64,000 bases of DNA from Mytilus californianus (lineage: Eukaryota; Mollusca; Bivalvia; Mytilida; Mytilidae): assembly GCF_021869535.1 (NCBI RefSeq), contig NW_026262734.1, positions 112,049,588-112,113,587 on the forward strand, read 5' to 3'. The notes below the pieces were generated by a model that was not told the DNA's origin, did no database searches, and was given only the letters and a program-made list of their open reading frames with translations. A program made the position numbers and the translations under genes. Shown piece after piece: positions 30,533 to 42,349 of the stretch. The stretch's first letter is position 1, and each line of letters opens with the position of its first letter.

Positions 30533-31673
30533 TTCTCAATCAGCCTGACGACTCCTTTGAAAACACCATATATGTTTTTGCTGGGGTTCGCGCCCCTTAT
30601 ATACACTGTTCAGATCTAACAATAAACCATATACTCTAATAAATATATCATGATTAGACCAATTAAATGTACCATATATTTTGTACCTCATGCCCTAACC
30701 CCCGGTTTCATAAATTGTTAATTTTAGTGAAAACAGTGCATATTTCCACGCATGAACCATATATTCTTAGTTGCAATGGCAGTATTTTTTTCACAAGAGT
30801 GACTTCTACAGGGGAGACATTAGTTTTAATTCACTAAAACGGTTCTACCGAGTTGTAGTTAAATTAAAAAAAAATTGGAAGAATTTTGACTTTATGCAGA
30901 AACTTTTGAAATACTGCAAGTTCAGAACTTAATGTGTGTAATAATTGTATTGCGTATTAATGGTGACCGTCAAAAATGTGAGATTAATTAAAGCAAATTT
31001 AAATTATACTGTAATTGAATATTGTACAAAATTGAAAATGCAACTAAGGTTATGTCACAGTCTGGGCCATAGAGAGCTAACTACATGGTGTGGGGTTTCC
31101 CAGTTTGTTGCAGATCATGTGGCGACCTATGGGTGTACATTTTTTGTTGGTTAACTTCTGCGATGAAATGTTGTATCAATATCTATTCTTGTTGTCCCCC
31201 TCAGCATCACATTGCGGCCGGGGATATATAAATGCTGTTCGTTCGTCTGTCCGTCCGAGCATCGGTTCGGATTGTAAACTTTCTAGCATAATTAATCGTT
31301 TTCTAATTTTGATAACATTTATGTAGTAGCTTTCTATAGATGACCGGTCAAGGCTGAAAATGAGCCCTGTTCAAACATTTAGTAGGTGGAGGACATTGCA
31401 AATCTGATGTGTTATTCATATTGCAATAGTTTTTGAATTTACAGAAATATATTTTGAAGGTCTCTATCAGAAAGTTTCGAAATACATTGTACATGTAAAA
31501 GTCAGCTTGTTAGATTTCCTAAATAAACTAAGAAAACCATGAAGATTTGATAAATAAAGGCTGGGTTTTGAAAGGCCCAAGAAAGTTGTAAAATTTCCTC
31601 CAAAATTGAAAGAGAACTTATTATAATACCACATCTTCTTATTTTTATATTGTATGCTTTTTTGAGCAAGGTG
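30533..31673. other. no gene; dispersed-repeat scraps
   Basis: CATTGCGGCCGGGGATATATAAATGCTGTTCG followed by CGTCTGTCCGTCCGAGC near 31210-31260 is a common bivalve repeat motif. A short R1 terminus (ATAATACCACATCTTCTT) in plus sense sits at 31623-31640. Confidence 0.35.
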
Positions 31674-32058
31674 AAAAAACGGAAAAAGATCTCGTTATGA
31701 AGTCATTTGTAATCGCCTTAAAAAAGCAACTCCTGATATCAGTAAAATATTTACACCAAAAGAATGGTTATCATCAAATCAGATCAGAAGCTTTTTTCGA
31801 AACTTTACCTTACAGAAAACAAATGAATTAGTGGACAATTCTAATAAAGCGGAAATAATTGATGAAGCAGATGTAGTATATAATTCAGACTTCAATGAAG
31901 TACTACTGTCAAATATTGAATATATTGAACTAAAGATCAGTCGAGGACAATATAACGAGAAATGTTTGCTTCTTCTTCTGCCTAATTTGTGTTTATATAA
32001 CAGAATAATTTGTGAATGTATTATGACATGCATCTTTTGCATCACAATTCAGTATTAA
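31674..32058 (+). CDS. unassigned open frame, possibly a transposon or gene fragment
   Basis: The frame is open for about 128 codons after a TGA at 31671-31673, although its first ATG is at 31831. The early part looks protein-like: SRYEVICNRLKKATPDISK, IFTPKEWLSSNQIRSFFRN. The middle is acidic (AEIIDEADVVYNSDFNEVLL) and the end is low-complexity. I do not recognise it. It begins just after an R1 terminus, so it is probably a captured or decayed coding fragment rather than a complete gene. Confidence 0.3.
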
Positions 32059-33724
32059 AATGATTTTCTTAAGTTTTTGGTCCTTGGATCCAGCATGAAC
32101 TGTACATTCAAGTCTGGCAGTTGAATTCTAAGTTTGACTACATTTTGACAGTCTAAGAATTATGTGTAATTATTTTTGTAAACACCAGCATTTTATCTAA
32201 TGGAACAGTTTGCCAAACTATAAAAATACAGTCTCTGAAATTATTTTCAAAGTACAATTTAACAAAGGGCCAGCATGAGCTTTTCCCATCAATTGGCGTC
32301 AGTCGTCCATTAACTTTAAAATCTTCTCCTCTGAAACTAAAAGGCTAAATTTAATTAAACTTGGCCACAATCATTATTGGGGTATCGAGTATTAGAAACT
32401 GTGAGCTATGACCCCCCCCCCTTTCCCACCCACCTCTTTTTCCAACCAACTTAGCCAACACGGCTAAAAATAGAAATTAGGGGGTCAGATGCAAGTTTTG
32501 TCTATTATCTTGAAAACTGCTAGATAGAGAAAATCTGACAGGGGCAAGAATTTTCAAAATGTTGAGCTCTCCCTACCGTCTATTTACGTCAAAACTGTCA
32601 GACGAGCTCGTGTTGGAGTTTTTGCCCTTAAATGACAAAATTTTTGTCTATTATTTTAAACTCTCCAATAGAAAGAAACTTTACAAGAAAAAATCGTAAG
32701 CGGTTCCTCGGAACCCTGTGTCTAGCCTGTGATTGTTGCTGTCAGTGTAAAAGTGTAATATTGACATAAAAAGTGAGTCCATATATCAGTAAAATACAGA
32801 ATTAAAAAAGAATCAAATTTTTTTAAGATCCTATTTCTTGGGCTTGAAGATTAGCGTCTGTCTAAGTTTCATAACAATCCATGAAGTTTTACAAATTCAT
32901 CATGTTAAAAAAATTCAATCCCAGACTGTCTGTAAATGTAAACTGTAAAAAACTAAGTCCATCTATCAGGAAAATACTAAAATGAAAAACAATATTTTCT
33001 AAAGTTTGCTTCAGACATTATCTCTTAACCATAAAAAAGCTTCTGCAAAAGTTTTATAAAATTTGTATGAAGTTATGCCAAAGTTATTGATGTGTAACAA
33101 ATTGTAGCCCAGACTGTAACTATATATTTTCGAAATTTTGCCCTGGATACTGTATTCTGTTCATTAACAAGCTCTGTTCAAATTTCATAAAATCTCATGA
33201 AGGTTTGACAAAGTTATTTGTGTCTAAAAAAAACTTTAACTAAATGTTGACGCCGCTGCCACCAACGACGGAATCTAGGATCGCTATGTTTCACTTTCTC
33301 GACATAAATAGTGCAGTATCAGCATGACAAGATGTACAAACAAGTCAATATGACTAAACTCGTCAGTTTACTTCTTATTGGAGTTATTGTCCTTTAATGA
33401 CGATTTTAAACATTTATTTGCGTGTTTGCGTATTATTTTGAAAACTGTAATAAACTGTTATAGTTATATAAATGTATAAAAACTTTAGGGGCAAAAATGA
33501 AAAGCAAAAAAGGTCTACAAAAAAGTCAGCATGGCCTAAATATTCAGACGACTTATTTCCTTTTAATATAGATTTTTAACAATTTTTTGCATTTTTGCCT
33601 TGTACATTGTATCTTGAAAACTACAATCTATAGATGTCATAGGTAGATAATTCAAAAAGCTAGAAACAAATTTATTTATAATTATTTCATAAAAAGAAAC
33701 ATTTAAATACATGAGATTGTTTAA
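32059..33724. repeat. diffuse mollusc intergenic repeat, no gene
   Basis: Phrases such as GTCTATTATYTTGAAAACT, GTCAGACGAGCTCGTGTTGG, GCCCTTAAATGACAAA and TAGTCCATMTATCAG recur in variant form every few hundred bases (for example near 32500, 32640, 33290 and 33600), suggesting an old, diverged tandem family. No exon was supported. Confidence 0.35.
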
Positions 33725-34196
33725 TTATGATGAGTTAACTCTAGTAAAAATATGACAGCACAAAATAGTTTAGAAGTCTGATTTTATAATTGGATTTCTT
33801 TGTATTATCCAATTGGTCATAAAAAAATCAATGTTATGTTGACTGTATTTTTTTAGGTATTTACACCTTGTTAGATTATTGCTCTTTTTTTAAATATACT
33901 TTAAAACTACATGGATATACAGATTGATATTTTAAATGTTTGTTGTTAAAAATTGCAAAATTATGATGAGTTAACTCTAGTAAAAATATGACAGCACAAA
34001 ATAGTTTAGAAGTCTGATTTTATAATTGGATTTCTTTGTATTATCCAATTGGTCATAAAAAAATCAATGTTATGTTGACTGTATTTTTTTAGGTATTTAC
34101 ACCTTGTTAGATTATTGCTCTTTTTTTAAATATACTTTAAAACTACATGGATATACAGATTGATATTTTAAATGTTTGTTGTTAAAAATTGCAAAA
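33725..34196. repeat. exact 236-bp tandem duplication
   Basis: The 236 bases starting TTATGATGAGTTAACTCTAG at 33725 are repeated immediately from 33961 to 34196 with no difference that I could find, including the run of seven T in TATTTTTTTAGG. Such identity in otherwise diverged DNA means a very recent event or an assembly artefact. Confidence 0.85.
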
Positions 34197-34254
34197 TATT
34201 TATGGCATCATTTATTGTAATTGTATAATCTTCATTGTTCAAAAAATACATTTA

Positions 34255-34880
34255 CAAAATTATCTACAGATTGATATATAAAATTCATTGATTTCTTTAA
34301 GAGAAATGTAAATTTGGATATTATTCAAGGAGAATTCTAGAAAGTACTAAAACAAGAGCCCACCAATCGTTTATGCTAAAATGCGTTATTAACTCTGTCT
34401 CTTAAAATAGCCAAATAGATAAATACTTATATCTTTATTGGACCGAGAGCTGGTAAATTTAAAAAAAAATAATTTGAAGGTTTTTTAAAATGCATTTTTA
34501 CTGGATTATCTCCCTTTATATCATATAAAATCAATATATAGGGCATCATAAATTGTAATTGAACTATGGTCATTTTTACTTTGAATTAATTTGTTAAATA
34601 TTATAGTGCTTTTGAAAAAGAAACACTTACATTTCCAAAATTATCCACAAAATACTATTTTAAATTCATTGATTTAGAGAGAAAAATTGTAAATTTACGC
34701 ATTTTTCGAGAAGAATTATAGAATGTACTACAATATGACCACAATTTAAGTATTCCAATTAATAAAACAAAGTGAATTATCTTTATATTTTTAATGGACC
34801 AAAGGCTGGATTGTTTTAAAAATATGTACTTTTTATGATTTTCTGAAAATATTTTTTTACTGGATTATCTCCCTTGGAAT
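34255..34880. repeat. two diverged units with TTTTTACTGGATTATCTCCCTT ends
   Basis: AAATTCATTGATTT, GAGAANAATTNTAGAA-GTACTA, ATCTTTATNTTTAATGGACC and TTTTACTGGATTATCTCCCTT appear in order in both 34255-34520 and 34635-34880. The duplication is old and about 375 bp in period. Confidence 0.5.
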
Positions 34881-34899
34881 AATCCACAAACTGTTTCTT

Positions 34900-36720
34900 G
34901 AAAAATTTATGTACTGGTGAGTTTGTGAAGCTTTAACACTTGATTATTCAATAAATCATCATTCTTTATCTCGTTGTTTTCCGCATTTATAAGTTTCAGG
35001 GTGTTGAAATTGGTCATTTTCATAGAAAAATACTGCCTTAAACATGGGAAAACTGGTTCCCAGTACATTATAGCATCTCCTAGCTGAAAGACATGGGAAC
35101 CAGATGATTTTTTTTTTTTACTTCTTTTATAATGTTGTTTAAGCACACAAAGTTTCAATCAAATCTGATGACCCCCCCTTGTGGACTGTTTTGCATGGTT
35201 TTATGGTAGACTGGGTGTTCTTAACCCGTTTGTGGTCTGAATATTTCCTGAATTTTTAAGTTCCGTTTTTTGGGCCATATGCAAATGGAAATTGACCCAT
35301 AAACATACCCTTTCACAATACCAGAAACCCCTTTTGTTTAAGGTAATGTATACATGTACGGTGTTGTGATTATATGACCTGTTGGAGGGACGCATAACCT
35401 TCTTGTGGAGTTCTCTGATGTTTGTTTTTACTTTATTTTGTAAATTCTGAAATTAAGATTTGGAAGTCCCCTGCAAAAGTTCGTTTAATACTATATACAT
35501 GGATAAGAGTAAACAAACCAATTTAACGAAACATATAACAATTAATTTAAGAACAAAAGCACAAAGAAAGAAAGCACTGAACATACCTTAACTAAGCCGA
35601 TATGTAATAGAATCACATAATCTATTACGGTGTTGATTTTGATCGTATATATGGCTTCGGTGTGAGAATGCCTATAACCGAATCCTGCAATAGATAATAA
35701 TAATGACACGGGAACATGTTGAACGTATAGTTGTTAATTGAATTAAATTTTCTTTAATCTCTTCTGTTATTTTAAATATGACAATTGCACTTAAATTTTG
35801 TATATTCTAGAAAAATATAATCTATGGAAAATTTTGATTTTCCGAATTGCGTACAAAAATAATTTGTCGATAAACCTCAAAAAGGTTTATGCCTCTTGGA
35901 TTAGACAAACTTACTGCAAATCTGTTCAAGATTGAGCTGCGTGTTTTCCTAAAAGTCCGTGTATTTTTTTATTTTAGAAAAACGTGGACTTAAACGTGAT
36001 CAAAATCTTTTTTACTTTAGTTGTAAGAAAGTGCACCAGGTTTCTTTAAATACATTAAACGAAATACAAGTAAGGATTTCTCGCGCAATAAACCGAATTT
36101 TTCTTTTGAATAATAAAAGACAATGCCATAATGAAAAAAGGACAGAATTGCAACTATAGAACTATTAAACAACACGATTACTGTAGATTAAGAAAAATAA
36201 TAAAATTTCAATACTTATTGAATACGTTTCCTAGTTTATACATATATATCTATGTAGTATTAATTATACAGTAAATGTTAAGATATTTACAATAAAGATA
36301 AATGATTTGATAACTATACTCCATACCAAATGCTGTTTGAAAATAAATAAAATAGAAAATCAACCCTCTGTATTACATTAACAAATAACCTACATCACTA
36401 CTACATGTATATTTAGTTTCTGGAATGCAAATAATTTCTTATGTCAAAACAAGTACTAGTAAATCTTGACAGAGACGTATTTAAATTTTCAGACTCACAG
36501 GACATAAACCAAATAAACTGTTCGTACTTTGAAATAAAGTGGAAGTTTTTACATTGATTGCATGCATCGTTTAGAATAAATGTCTTTCCTTTTTGTATGC
36601 AGTGCATTCCATTAAAAGGTGAAACTCGCCTTCAACGTGCATATTTTGACACTGCTCACAAAATCTTTTATCTTTATCTATTTTTTTTATATCTACCTTT
36701 GTCAATAGCTAACTGATGAT
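34900..36720. other. no gene seen
   Basis: This is AT-rich sequence without a recognised repeat or exon. The open frames here (34907, 35201, 35959, 36413) are of ordinary random length. Confidence 0.35.
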
Positions 36721-37640
36721 ATAAAAAAGAAGATGTGGTATGATTTCCAATGAGACAACGCTCCACAAGAGACCAAATGACACAGATATTAAAAACTATA
36801 TGGCACGGTAAGGCCATCAACAATGAGCAAAGCCCAAACAACAGTTAGCTATAAAAGACCCCGAAATGACAATTGTAAAACAATTCAAAAGGGAAAATTA
36901 CCGGCCTAAATATTTGTACAAAAAATGAACGAAAAACAAATATGTACATATAAATAAACTCATCATAGATACCAGGATTGAACTTTTGTATTTGCGCCAG
37001 ACGCGCGTTTCGTGTACAAAAGACCCATCAGTGACGCTCGAATCAAAAAGAGTTAAAAAAGCCAAATAAAGAACGAAGTTGAAGACATTGAGGACCAAAA
37101 ATTCCTAAAAGTTTTGCCAAATACAGCTAAGGTAATCTATTCCTGATGTAGAATAACACAGCAACGAACGACAACCACTGAATTACAGGCACTTGACTTG
37201 GGACCGGCACATACTTACAGAATCTGGGACAGTACAACATAAGAACGAACTGTAAAAATCAGTTGAAAAAGGCTTAACTCATCAGATGGCTACAAATCTA
37301 ACAAAAACACAGAGTGGACATGGCCGGGTACTTGTACATCCCATCAACAAAAAGACACTTAGTACAGACCTGAGAGTACTCGCAGTTACTGACAGCTAGT
37401 TCAAAGCCAATAACAACTTATAAAAACATCGTGCATCTAAGACTAAATTATCAATTAATACACATCCAACATCCAATGAATTTAGTGTAAATACGTCATA
37501 AACAAAATATTTAGTTTGCCTTTAATTTTCTGATGACAAAATCAATAATAATACCAATAAAAACACTATTCAAAGATCTAATTACAGTCTTGAATTGATA
37601 ACCTTTTAGAATAAGTTTAATTAAAGGATCGATAAGTTAA
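36721..37640 (-). repeat. R1 repeat, long copy with R4 segment and RT tail
   Basis: It starts at the R1 terminus (AAAAAGAAGATGTGGTATGA), passes through CACGGTAAGGCCATCAACAA and the R4 segment (36958-37140), and resumes with AGCAACGAACGACAACCACT, GACAGCTAGTTCAAAGCC and GATGACAAAATCAATAATA. It ends at 37560-37640 in sequence matching the C-terminal reverse-transcriptase region of 48721-48800 (TTCAAAGATCTAATTACAGT, ATAACCTTTTAGAATAAGTT). Read on the minus strand the order is reverse transcriptase then R1, as at 48009-49640. Confidence 0.6.
36958..37140 (-). repeat. R4 segment (SVTDES-encoding repeat)
   Basis: On the minus strand one frame reads SVTDGSFVHETRVWRKYK. The copy at 52265-52600 reads SVTDESFVDKTVVWRKYK in the same context. 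I recall this text as a very common mussel repeat. It sits at the same position within R1 in both copies. Confidence 0.55.
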
Positions 37641-37871
37641 CAGATGAGCACAGATTCTGAATTGGGCTAAGCTTTTCCGATACTGAAATTCATTAACTTG
37701 ACAAGAATATGCTTCCCTTTTGAAGATGTTTTTAAATTTAAAATAATACGCAATTTTAGTTTTTTACCATTTGCATTATCGTCTATAGTATTCTTCCATT
37801 ATCTCCTATATCCCTAATTAAAATATTTAACAATTGCAATGTTAAAAGTTTTTATATCAACATCATACATC

Positions 37872-38190
37872 TTAAAATACAATATTACAATACCAAGATG
37901 ACTTATTACATTTGTGAGTGTCCATACTTGTGACCAGGGCTAGTTTCAACAAATGATCCTCCTCTAAAGTATTAATTCTTTGGTAACATTTAAGAATAGA
38001 ACCAATAATGTCAATATCCAATGGAGTACGACCTAGCTCTCCCATCACAGCTAAATTACGTAACTGGTTATTTACCCTGAGAATGCATTTACTACTGTTG
38101 CCTTTATTAATTTCCAATACAACTTATGTATGGTAGCCTTACCTCTATAATCAGAAGAATCATATTTTGAACCTGATTTAAATATTGATA
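37872..38190 (-). pseudogene. LINE reverse transcriptase, internally deleted
   Basis: On the minus strand, FKSGSKYDSSDYRG (38150-38190 region) matches the reverse-transcriptase motif just upstream of YRPI/YRGI in non-LTR retrotransposons. A frame shift and a large deletion follow, then KCILRVNNQLRNLAVMGELG and RTPLDIDII, the late motif (ILGVxK...ELGRxPL) of the same enzymes. The catalytic centre between them is missing. Confidence 0.55.
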
Positions 38191-38350
38191 TAATGCATGT
38201 ACCCTGTTTTCCCCTGTTTTATATAACATGTATAAAGACCAGTGCATAATGTAGTATTAAACATAACTTGAAAGCAAAATAACTCTATACATTTGAGCAT
38301 TTCGTTTTAAATGCAATCTAATCCAGTAGATTTACCATTTTTAAATATAA

Positions 38351-38540
38351 CAAAATAAGGAGATGTGATATTATTGCCAATGAGACAACTACCCACCAAA
38401 GTTGAAATGAAGTGGACATAGGCAATTATATGCAACCGTGCGGCCTTTAACAATGAGAAAAACACATATCGTATGCTAGGCTATAGAAGGTCCCTACATG
38501 AACTAATTCAATTGAGAAATATAATGGCCTAATTTATAAC
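38351..38540 (-). repeat. R1 repeat, truncated copy
   Basis: The terminus AAGGAGATGTGATATTATTG is followed by CCAATGAGACAACTACCCAC, CAACCGTGCGGCCTTTAACA and GGCTATAGAAGGTCCC, then it breaks off. Confidence 0.6.
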
Positions 38541-39911
38541 ATAACAGTTTAACAAAAACCATATATGACTGCTCAAGTCATCTGTAGAAAGTTAAACATG
38601 AAGTATTTTACTATATCATTGGGAGTAGCTCCGTTACAAAAATCAAAGCAAAACTAGATAGTATATGTAAGATTCTTGTATTGAAAGCATACATTCATTT
38701 AAGGTAAACTAAAAAATGTTCACACTTTTTAAATATTGATTTCAGCTTGCAATTGTTCAGTCAGGATTCTACTTCGTCAAAATTATCTCCCCATTACGAC
38801 AGTCAATTTTTACAATCGTAAAAATGGAAGCCATTGTAGGGATGACGCGCTGCCAATTTAGCTCTTGAAAACCAATAAATTTATCCACGTAGCACCATTA
38901 CGATTCGTATATGCCAGTTGTATTTTAAAAGACAAATGTATCTACTAGTTATTGACCATCATTTAATGTACTTTTCTGCATTCATTCAACTTAATCTATT
39001 GTCTGACTGGTTGTCATGTGGAATTTTCGAAAGTTCAAAAACATCAAAAAAATTCTAATTAAATATTTTGTGGAAGGGTAGACAAAAAAGAAGACTAATA
39101 ATCCTAGATAGCACACACAAAAAAATAAGCTTTTTTGAAGTTATGCATTTTTAAGATCCAGTTGTAAAGTCTGTCGTCAAGTACATTTAGTAAAAAATTG
39201 TTATTCGAACACACCTTCTCTGTTGTTATGACTCATTAGAAAGGTATTTCACTTGACCCATATATTTCATTATTTAGTACTGTGAATTTTTAATGTTATT
39301 AAATCAACCTGTAGCTTACATATATAAAAATAATATAATCTGAAGCGAGATGATGTATCAAATATTTTTGCTTGAAACGTTTTCAAGAAAAAAAGTCAAC
39401 TCAAACACGCCCGAAGATAAAAAGGTGCACTCGACTTTCTCTTTTCGATGCAATTATTGCCCATGTTGAGGATTTTTTCCCAAACAATTATCGCCGGGGG
39501 CAGAGATGCAAATTAATTCTTTAGAAAGATCAATATATTATCTATCTGTGGAATTTATGCTTATGCACAAAAAAGATCCACTTGGATTTGAACTTACCAC
39601 AATCGACTTTTTTTTTAAATTTTGTCTATAATTTAAAAGTTTAAAAATATCTCGAAGCTCCGTATTATAATTCAAGTAACAACACGTATATAAGATGCAA
39701 AAAATCCTATATTATGCACTTTTATGAAACTTTGTAAGCCCATAGAAACAGATGTAAACAATTCAAATATACCAATTTGGCTTTTTCCCCTTCTCTAACA
39801 AAGAGTTCCATTTCTTTTGTTTGATTTCAACTGGGTTTCCGCCTGTGTTAACTTTTTTAATCCATGTAGCAATATTTCAGCAGCGCTTGCATTCAGTGAT
39901 ATATCTCCAAG
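38541..39911. other. no gene seen
   Basis: This is AT-rich DNA. Short phrases (AAATTGTTATTCGAACACAC, CTTGACCCATATATTTC) show no link to other parts of the window, and no exon was supported. Confidence 0.35.
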
Positions 39912-40106
39912 TTGATACGACATTCAAGGGCTTGTATTTTCTTTTATGATATCCTTGATAGAGGGTTGCAGCTCTCGATGAAACTCCAGGAGTTCCAAGT
40001 GGTGAAGTTGAAATCATCTTTTTGTAAAATTTACAGACGCTATCATGAGTTAGTTGACCGTTATGGAATATCTGTTTCGTTTATGATGACATATATGTTC
40101 CAATAG
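39912..40106 (+). pseudogene. Penelope-like reverse transcriptase, C-terminal fragment
   Basis: The frame reads YDILDRGLQLSMKLQEFQVV, then KLKSSFCKIYRRYHELVDRY and GISVSFMMTYMF. The LDRG, K-x-L, LKSS, (F)YRRYHELV and YGISVS blocks correspond in order to the C-terminal part of the reverse transcriptase at 48721-49640. The upstream catalytic motifs are absent. Confidence 0.65.
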
Positions 40107-40420
40107 TCGCAACCAAAATTTCGTCCTCTTTTAAGCGGATGTGACTTACCAAATTAGATTTGTCAGCGCCCTTATAGGTACAATTTATAATAACAACACA
40201 ACACAACCACATTTGGAGCAGGTTCTGCTTACCCTTCCGGAGTACCTGAGTTAACCCCAAGTTTGAGGTTGGGTTTCGTGTTGCTCAGTCTTTAATTTTT
40301 CGATGTTTTGTTTTGTTTCGTGACTTGTTTTGTTTTCTGCGTTTACTTTTTCTACGGCGTTGTCAGTTTGTTTTCGACTTATGAGTCACTTTGGTATCTC
40401 TCGTATTTCCTAATCTTGAA
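40107..40420 (+). repeat. R5 repeat (3' tail following the RT fragment)
   Basis: CACATTTGGAGCAGGTTCTG, CTTCCGGAGTACCTGAG and GGCGTTGTCAGTTTG... TTCGACTTATGAGT follow the reverse-transcriptase fragment. The same text occurs in complement at 49955-50165, which supports it being the element's own 3' region. Confidence 0.55.
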
Positions 40421-41853
40421 AATCTCAAATAGGCGTATTTGCTAACAGAATTTGTATTCGTACATGAACTTGTCAAATAGAATAAAGAATATGAAAATCA
40501 GCATAATAATTTAAAAACAAACCAAAAAGGAAGCGACTCTATCTCATCTAGACCCTCATGTAAAGTTTTTTTTTTTTTGCTTTTTTAAACTGCTAACAGA
40601 AAGACATTTTTTAACGTTTGAAGTGCATACATACATGTTACTCTCTATATAGCTGCTGATATATACAAATATCAGGGATTTTTAGAAATGTGAATAGGTA
40701 GGGCAAATTTATTTCAAATTTCTTTCATTCCCAGTGTTACAATCCCATGAAATTGGTTAAAATAATTGAATATGAATAAAATTAACTCTTCATGATAACT
40801 TGTTGAACACAGTTTTGTTATAATTTTGTTAATAGTTAACTGTTGTAATATTTTCCATAATTAAACAACATAAAATTATTTATATCAATATGTAATCCAT
40901 ACCATTGCAATTTAAACAATAACTGGTTCTTGTGCTAAATATTGTAAGCAGTAATACCGTTGATATTTTTTCATTCTTTTCACAGTCTCTTAGAATACAG
41001 TTTTTTAAGATTTCCATATACCCAGAAAAAAAAAGACCGAAATATATCGGCAGAAAGAAGTTGGAGCATATCTAAAAAAAAAACATTGATCGTAAATATA
41101 TTAAGAACCAACCATTTAGCACGAGAAATGGACCGTGCATAACTTTTCAAATTTAAACTTGAATCGAAAAATAGATGTAATGTTGAGGTCTATCCTCTCT
41201 TTAATGAAGTACTCCTTTTAAAACTACTTTACGCGGTAACAGTGTTCAACTTGCTGTTCAATTATTTATTGTGCGGAGTTCATGAATTTTTATTCAAAAT
41301 TGAAATCTACCAAGTGAGTACACTATTGCAAAATAAAATAAAACTCTTTTATACCGATATTATAAAGATCGTAACATTGATTTAAACATAATGAAAAGAA
41401 GGAATTTAGGACAAAACTATGGTTTATTGCATAACATACTAAATCAAGTTTATCAAAAGTAATCCATTATAAAAGTATTAAACAGTTAATAATTGTTTAA
41501 ACTATATCAAATGGAGGATTTTGAGACAAAAATATGGCTTATTGAATAACATATTAAATCAAGTCTATTAAAAGTTATCAATTTTACATATATCGTGTAT
41601 TGTTATTTGCATATATGACTAGGGATATCAGGAGAGTAAACACTTTTTACAAATGAGGCGGGAAACTAACGTTTCATGTTAACAAAAATTTGAACTTTTC
41701 GTTTCCGAAGAAATTTTTAGTTACTGCATACCTCTACCGAGTATTTTTAGCTAATGCGATTCTTCAGCCAATCATTTTGACTTTTCTTTAGAATAGTTTG
41801 ATTTTTGTTCACATGACTCTACATATTATCCCATATTTACTGCGCAGTTCAAC
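40421..41853. other. no coding exon; upstream region of gene 2
   Basis: A diverged tandem pair (ACAAAACTATGGTTTATTGC near 41412 and ACAAAAATATGGCTTATTGA near 41527, each followed by ATTAAATCAAG-type text) has a period of about 115. No TATA box at a convincing distance from 41935 was found. Confidence 0.35.
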
Positions 41854-41904
41854 ATGATTAGATATTCCGCTTTCTTATTAGTTAACAGTTATCTGAGAAG
41901 ATAA
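41854..41904 (+). other. upstream ORF duplicating the gene 2 start
   Basis: ATG to TAA encodes 16 residues, MIRYSAFLLVNSYLRR. The first 11 match the gene 2 signal peptide MISYSANLLVM at 8 positions, and the DNA is equally similar (CAACATGATTAGATATTCCG against CACAATGATTAGTTATTCTG). It lies 81 bases upstream in the same orientation and looks like a tandem duplicate of the start codon region. It could act as an upstream ORF or be simply a relic. Confidence 0.5.
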
Positions 41905-41934
41905 GATATACAAACCGTTACTGCTCTGCTCACA

Positions 41935-41983
41935 ATGATTAGTTATTCTGCTAATTTATTAGTTATGGTTTATGTTCATTGTG
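41935..41983 (+). CDS. gene 2, signal-peptide exon
   Basis: ATG starts MISYSANLLVMVYVHC, a short hydrophobic leader typical of a signal peptide, and the exon ends after one further base at a consensus donor (G|GTAAGT, phase 1). Spliced to 43239 it reads on as ...VHC-DEIWIKTLNSG without a frame break, giving a secreted Methyltransf_FA-PAN protein of 263 residues in all. The leader is short (about 16 residues) and lacks basic residues after Met, so a start further upstream is possible though none is obvious. Confidence 0.5.
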
Positions 41984-42112
41984 GTAAGTTTTTTTAATTT
42001 CACTTGTATCAGATAAAAATTGTTGATTGATTGCTTTACATACATTTCACGCATATTCATGATGAAAAACCAATTATGAAAGAATTTAATGTTTAAATTT
42101 GTAACTTTATAG

Positions 42113-42234
42113 ACTATGGCGAAGTACGTGTAATTGACTACAACTGGATGAAAGATGTTATGTTCGACAGGAACTGGAATTATTTTGCATTGGCAAACGT
42201 CATATTGTACCTTTTCAAAAAGGTTGTTGAATAG
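42113..42234 (+). CDS. possible alternative terminal exon of gene 2
   Basis: GTAACTTTATAG (acceptor at 42112) opens a phase-1-compatible frame. Joined to the signal exon it gives DYGEVRVIDYNWMKDVMF, then about 21 more residues and stop TAG at 42232-42234. The result would be a secreted peptide of about 55 residues. It could be a chance frame; the only support is the phase match and a plausible acceptor 129 bases downstream of the donor. Confidence 0.25.
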
Positions 42235-42349
42235 GTTTTAATCGTGTGAGAGCACGTCTCTCTTCCGTTACGAGATATCGGAGTTGGCGTCCCTTTTTCG
42301 ACCAAATCTTATAATTGAATTCATAACTTATCAGTAAATGTAAATACTC

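Noticed and set aside
36898-37098. A 66-codon minus-strand membrane-like protein
   Set aside because: It is the R4 dispersed repeat. The same frame recurs at 52453-52680 inside another R1 copy.
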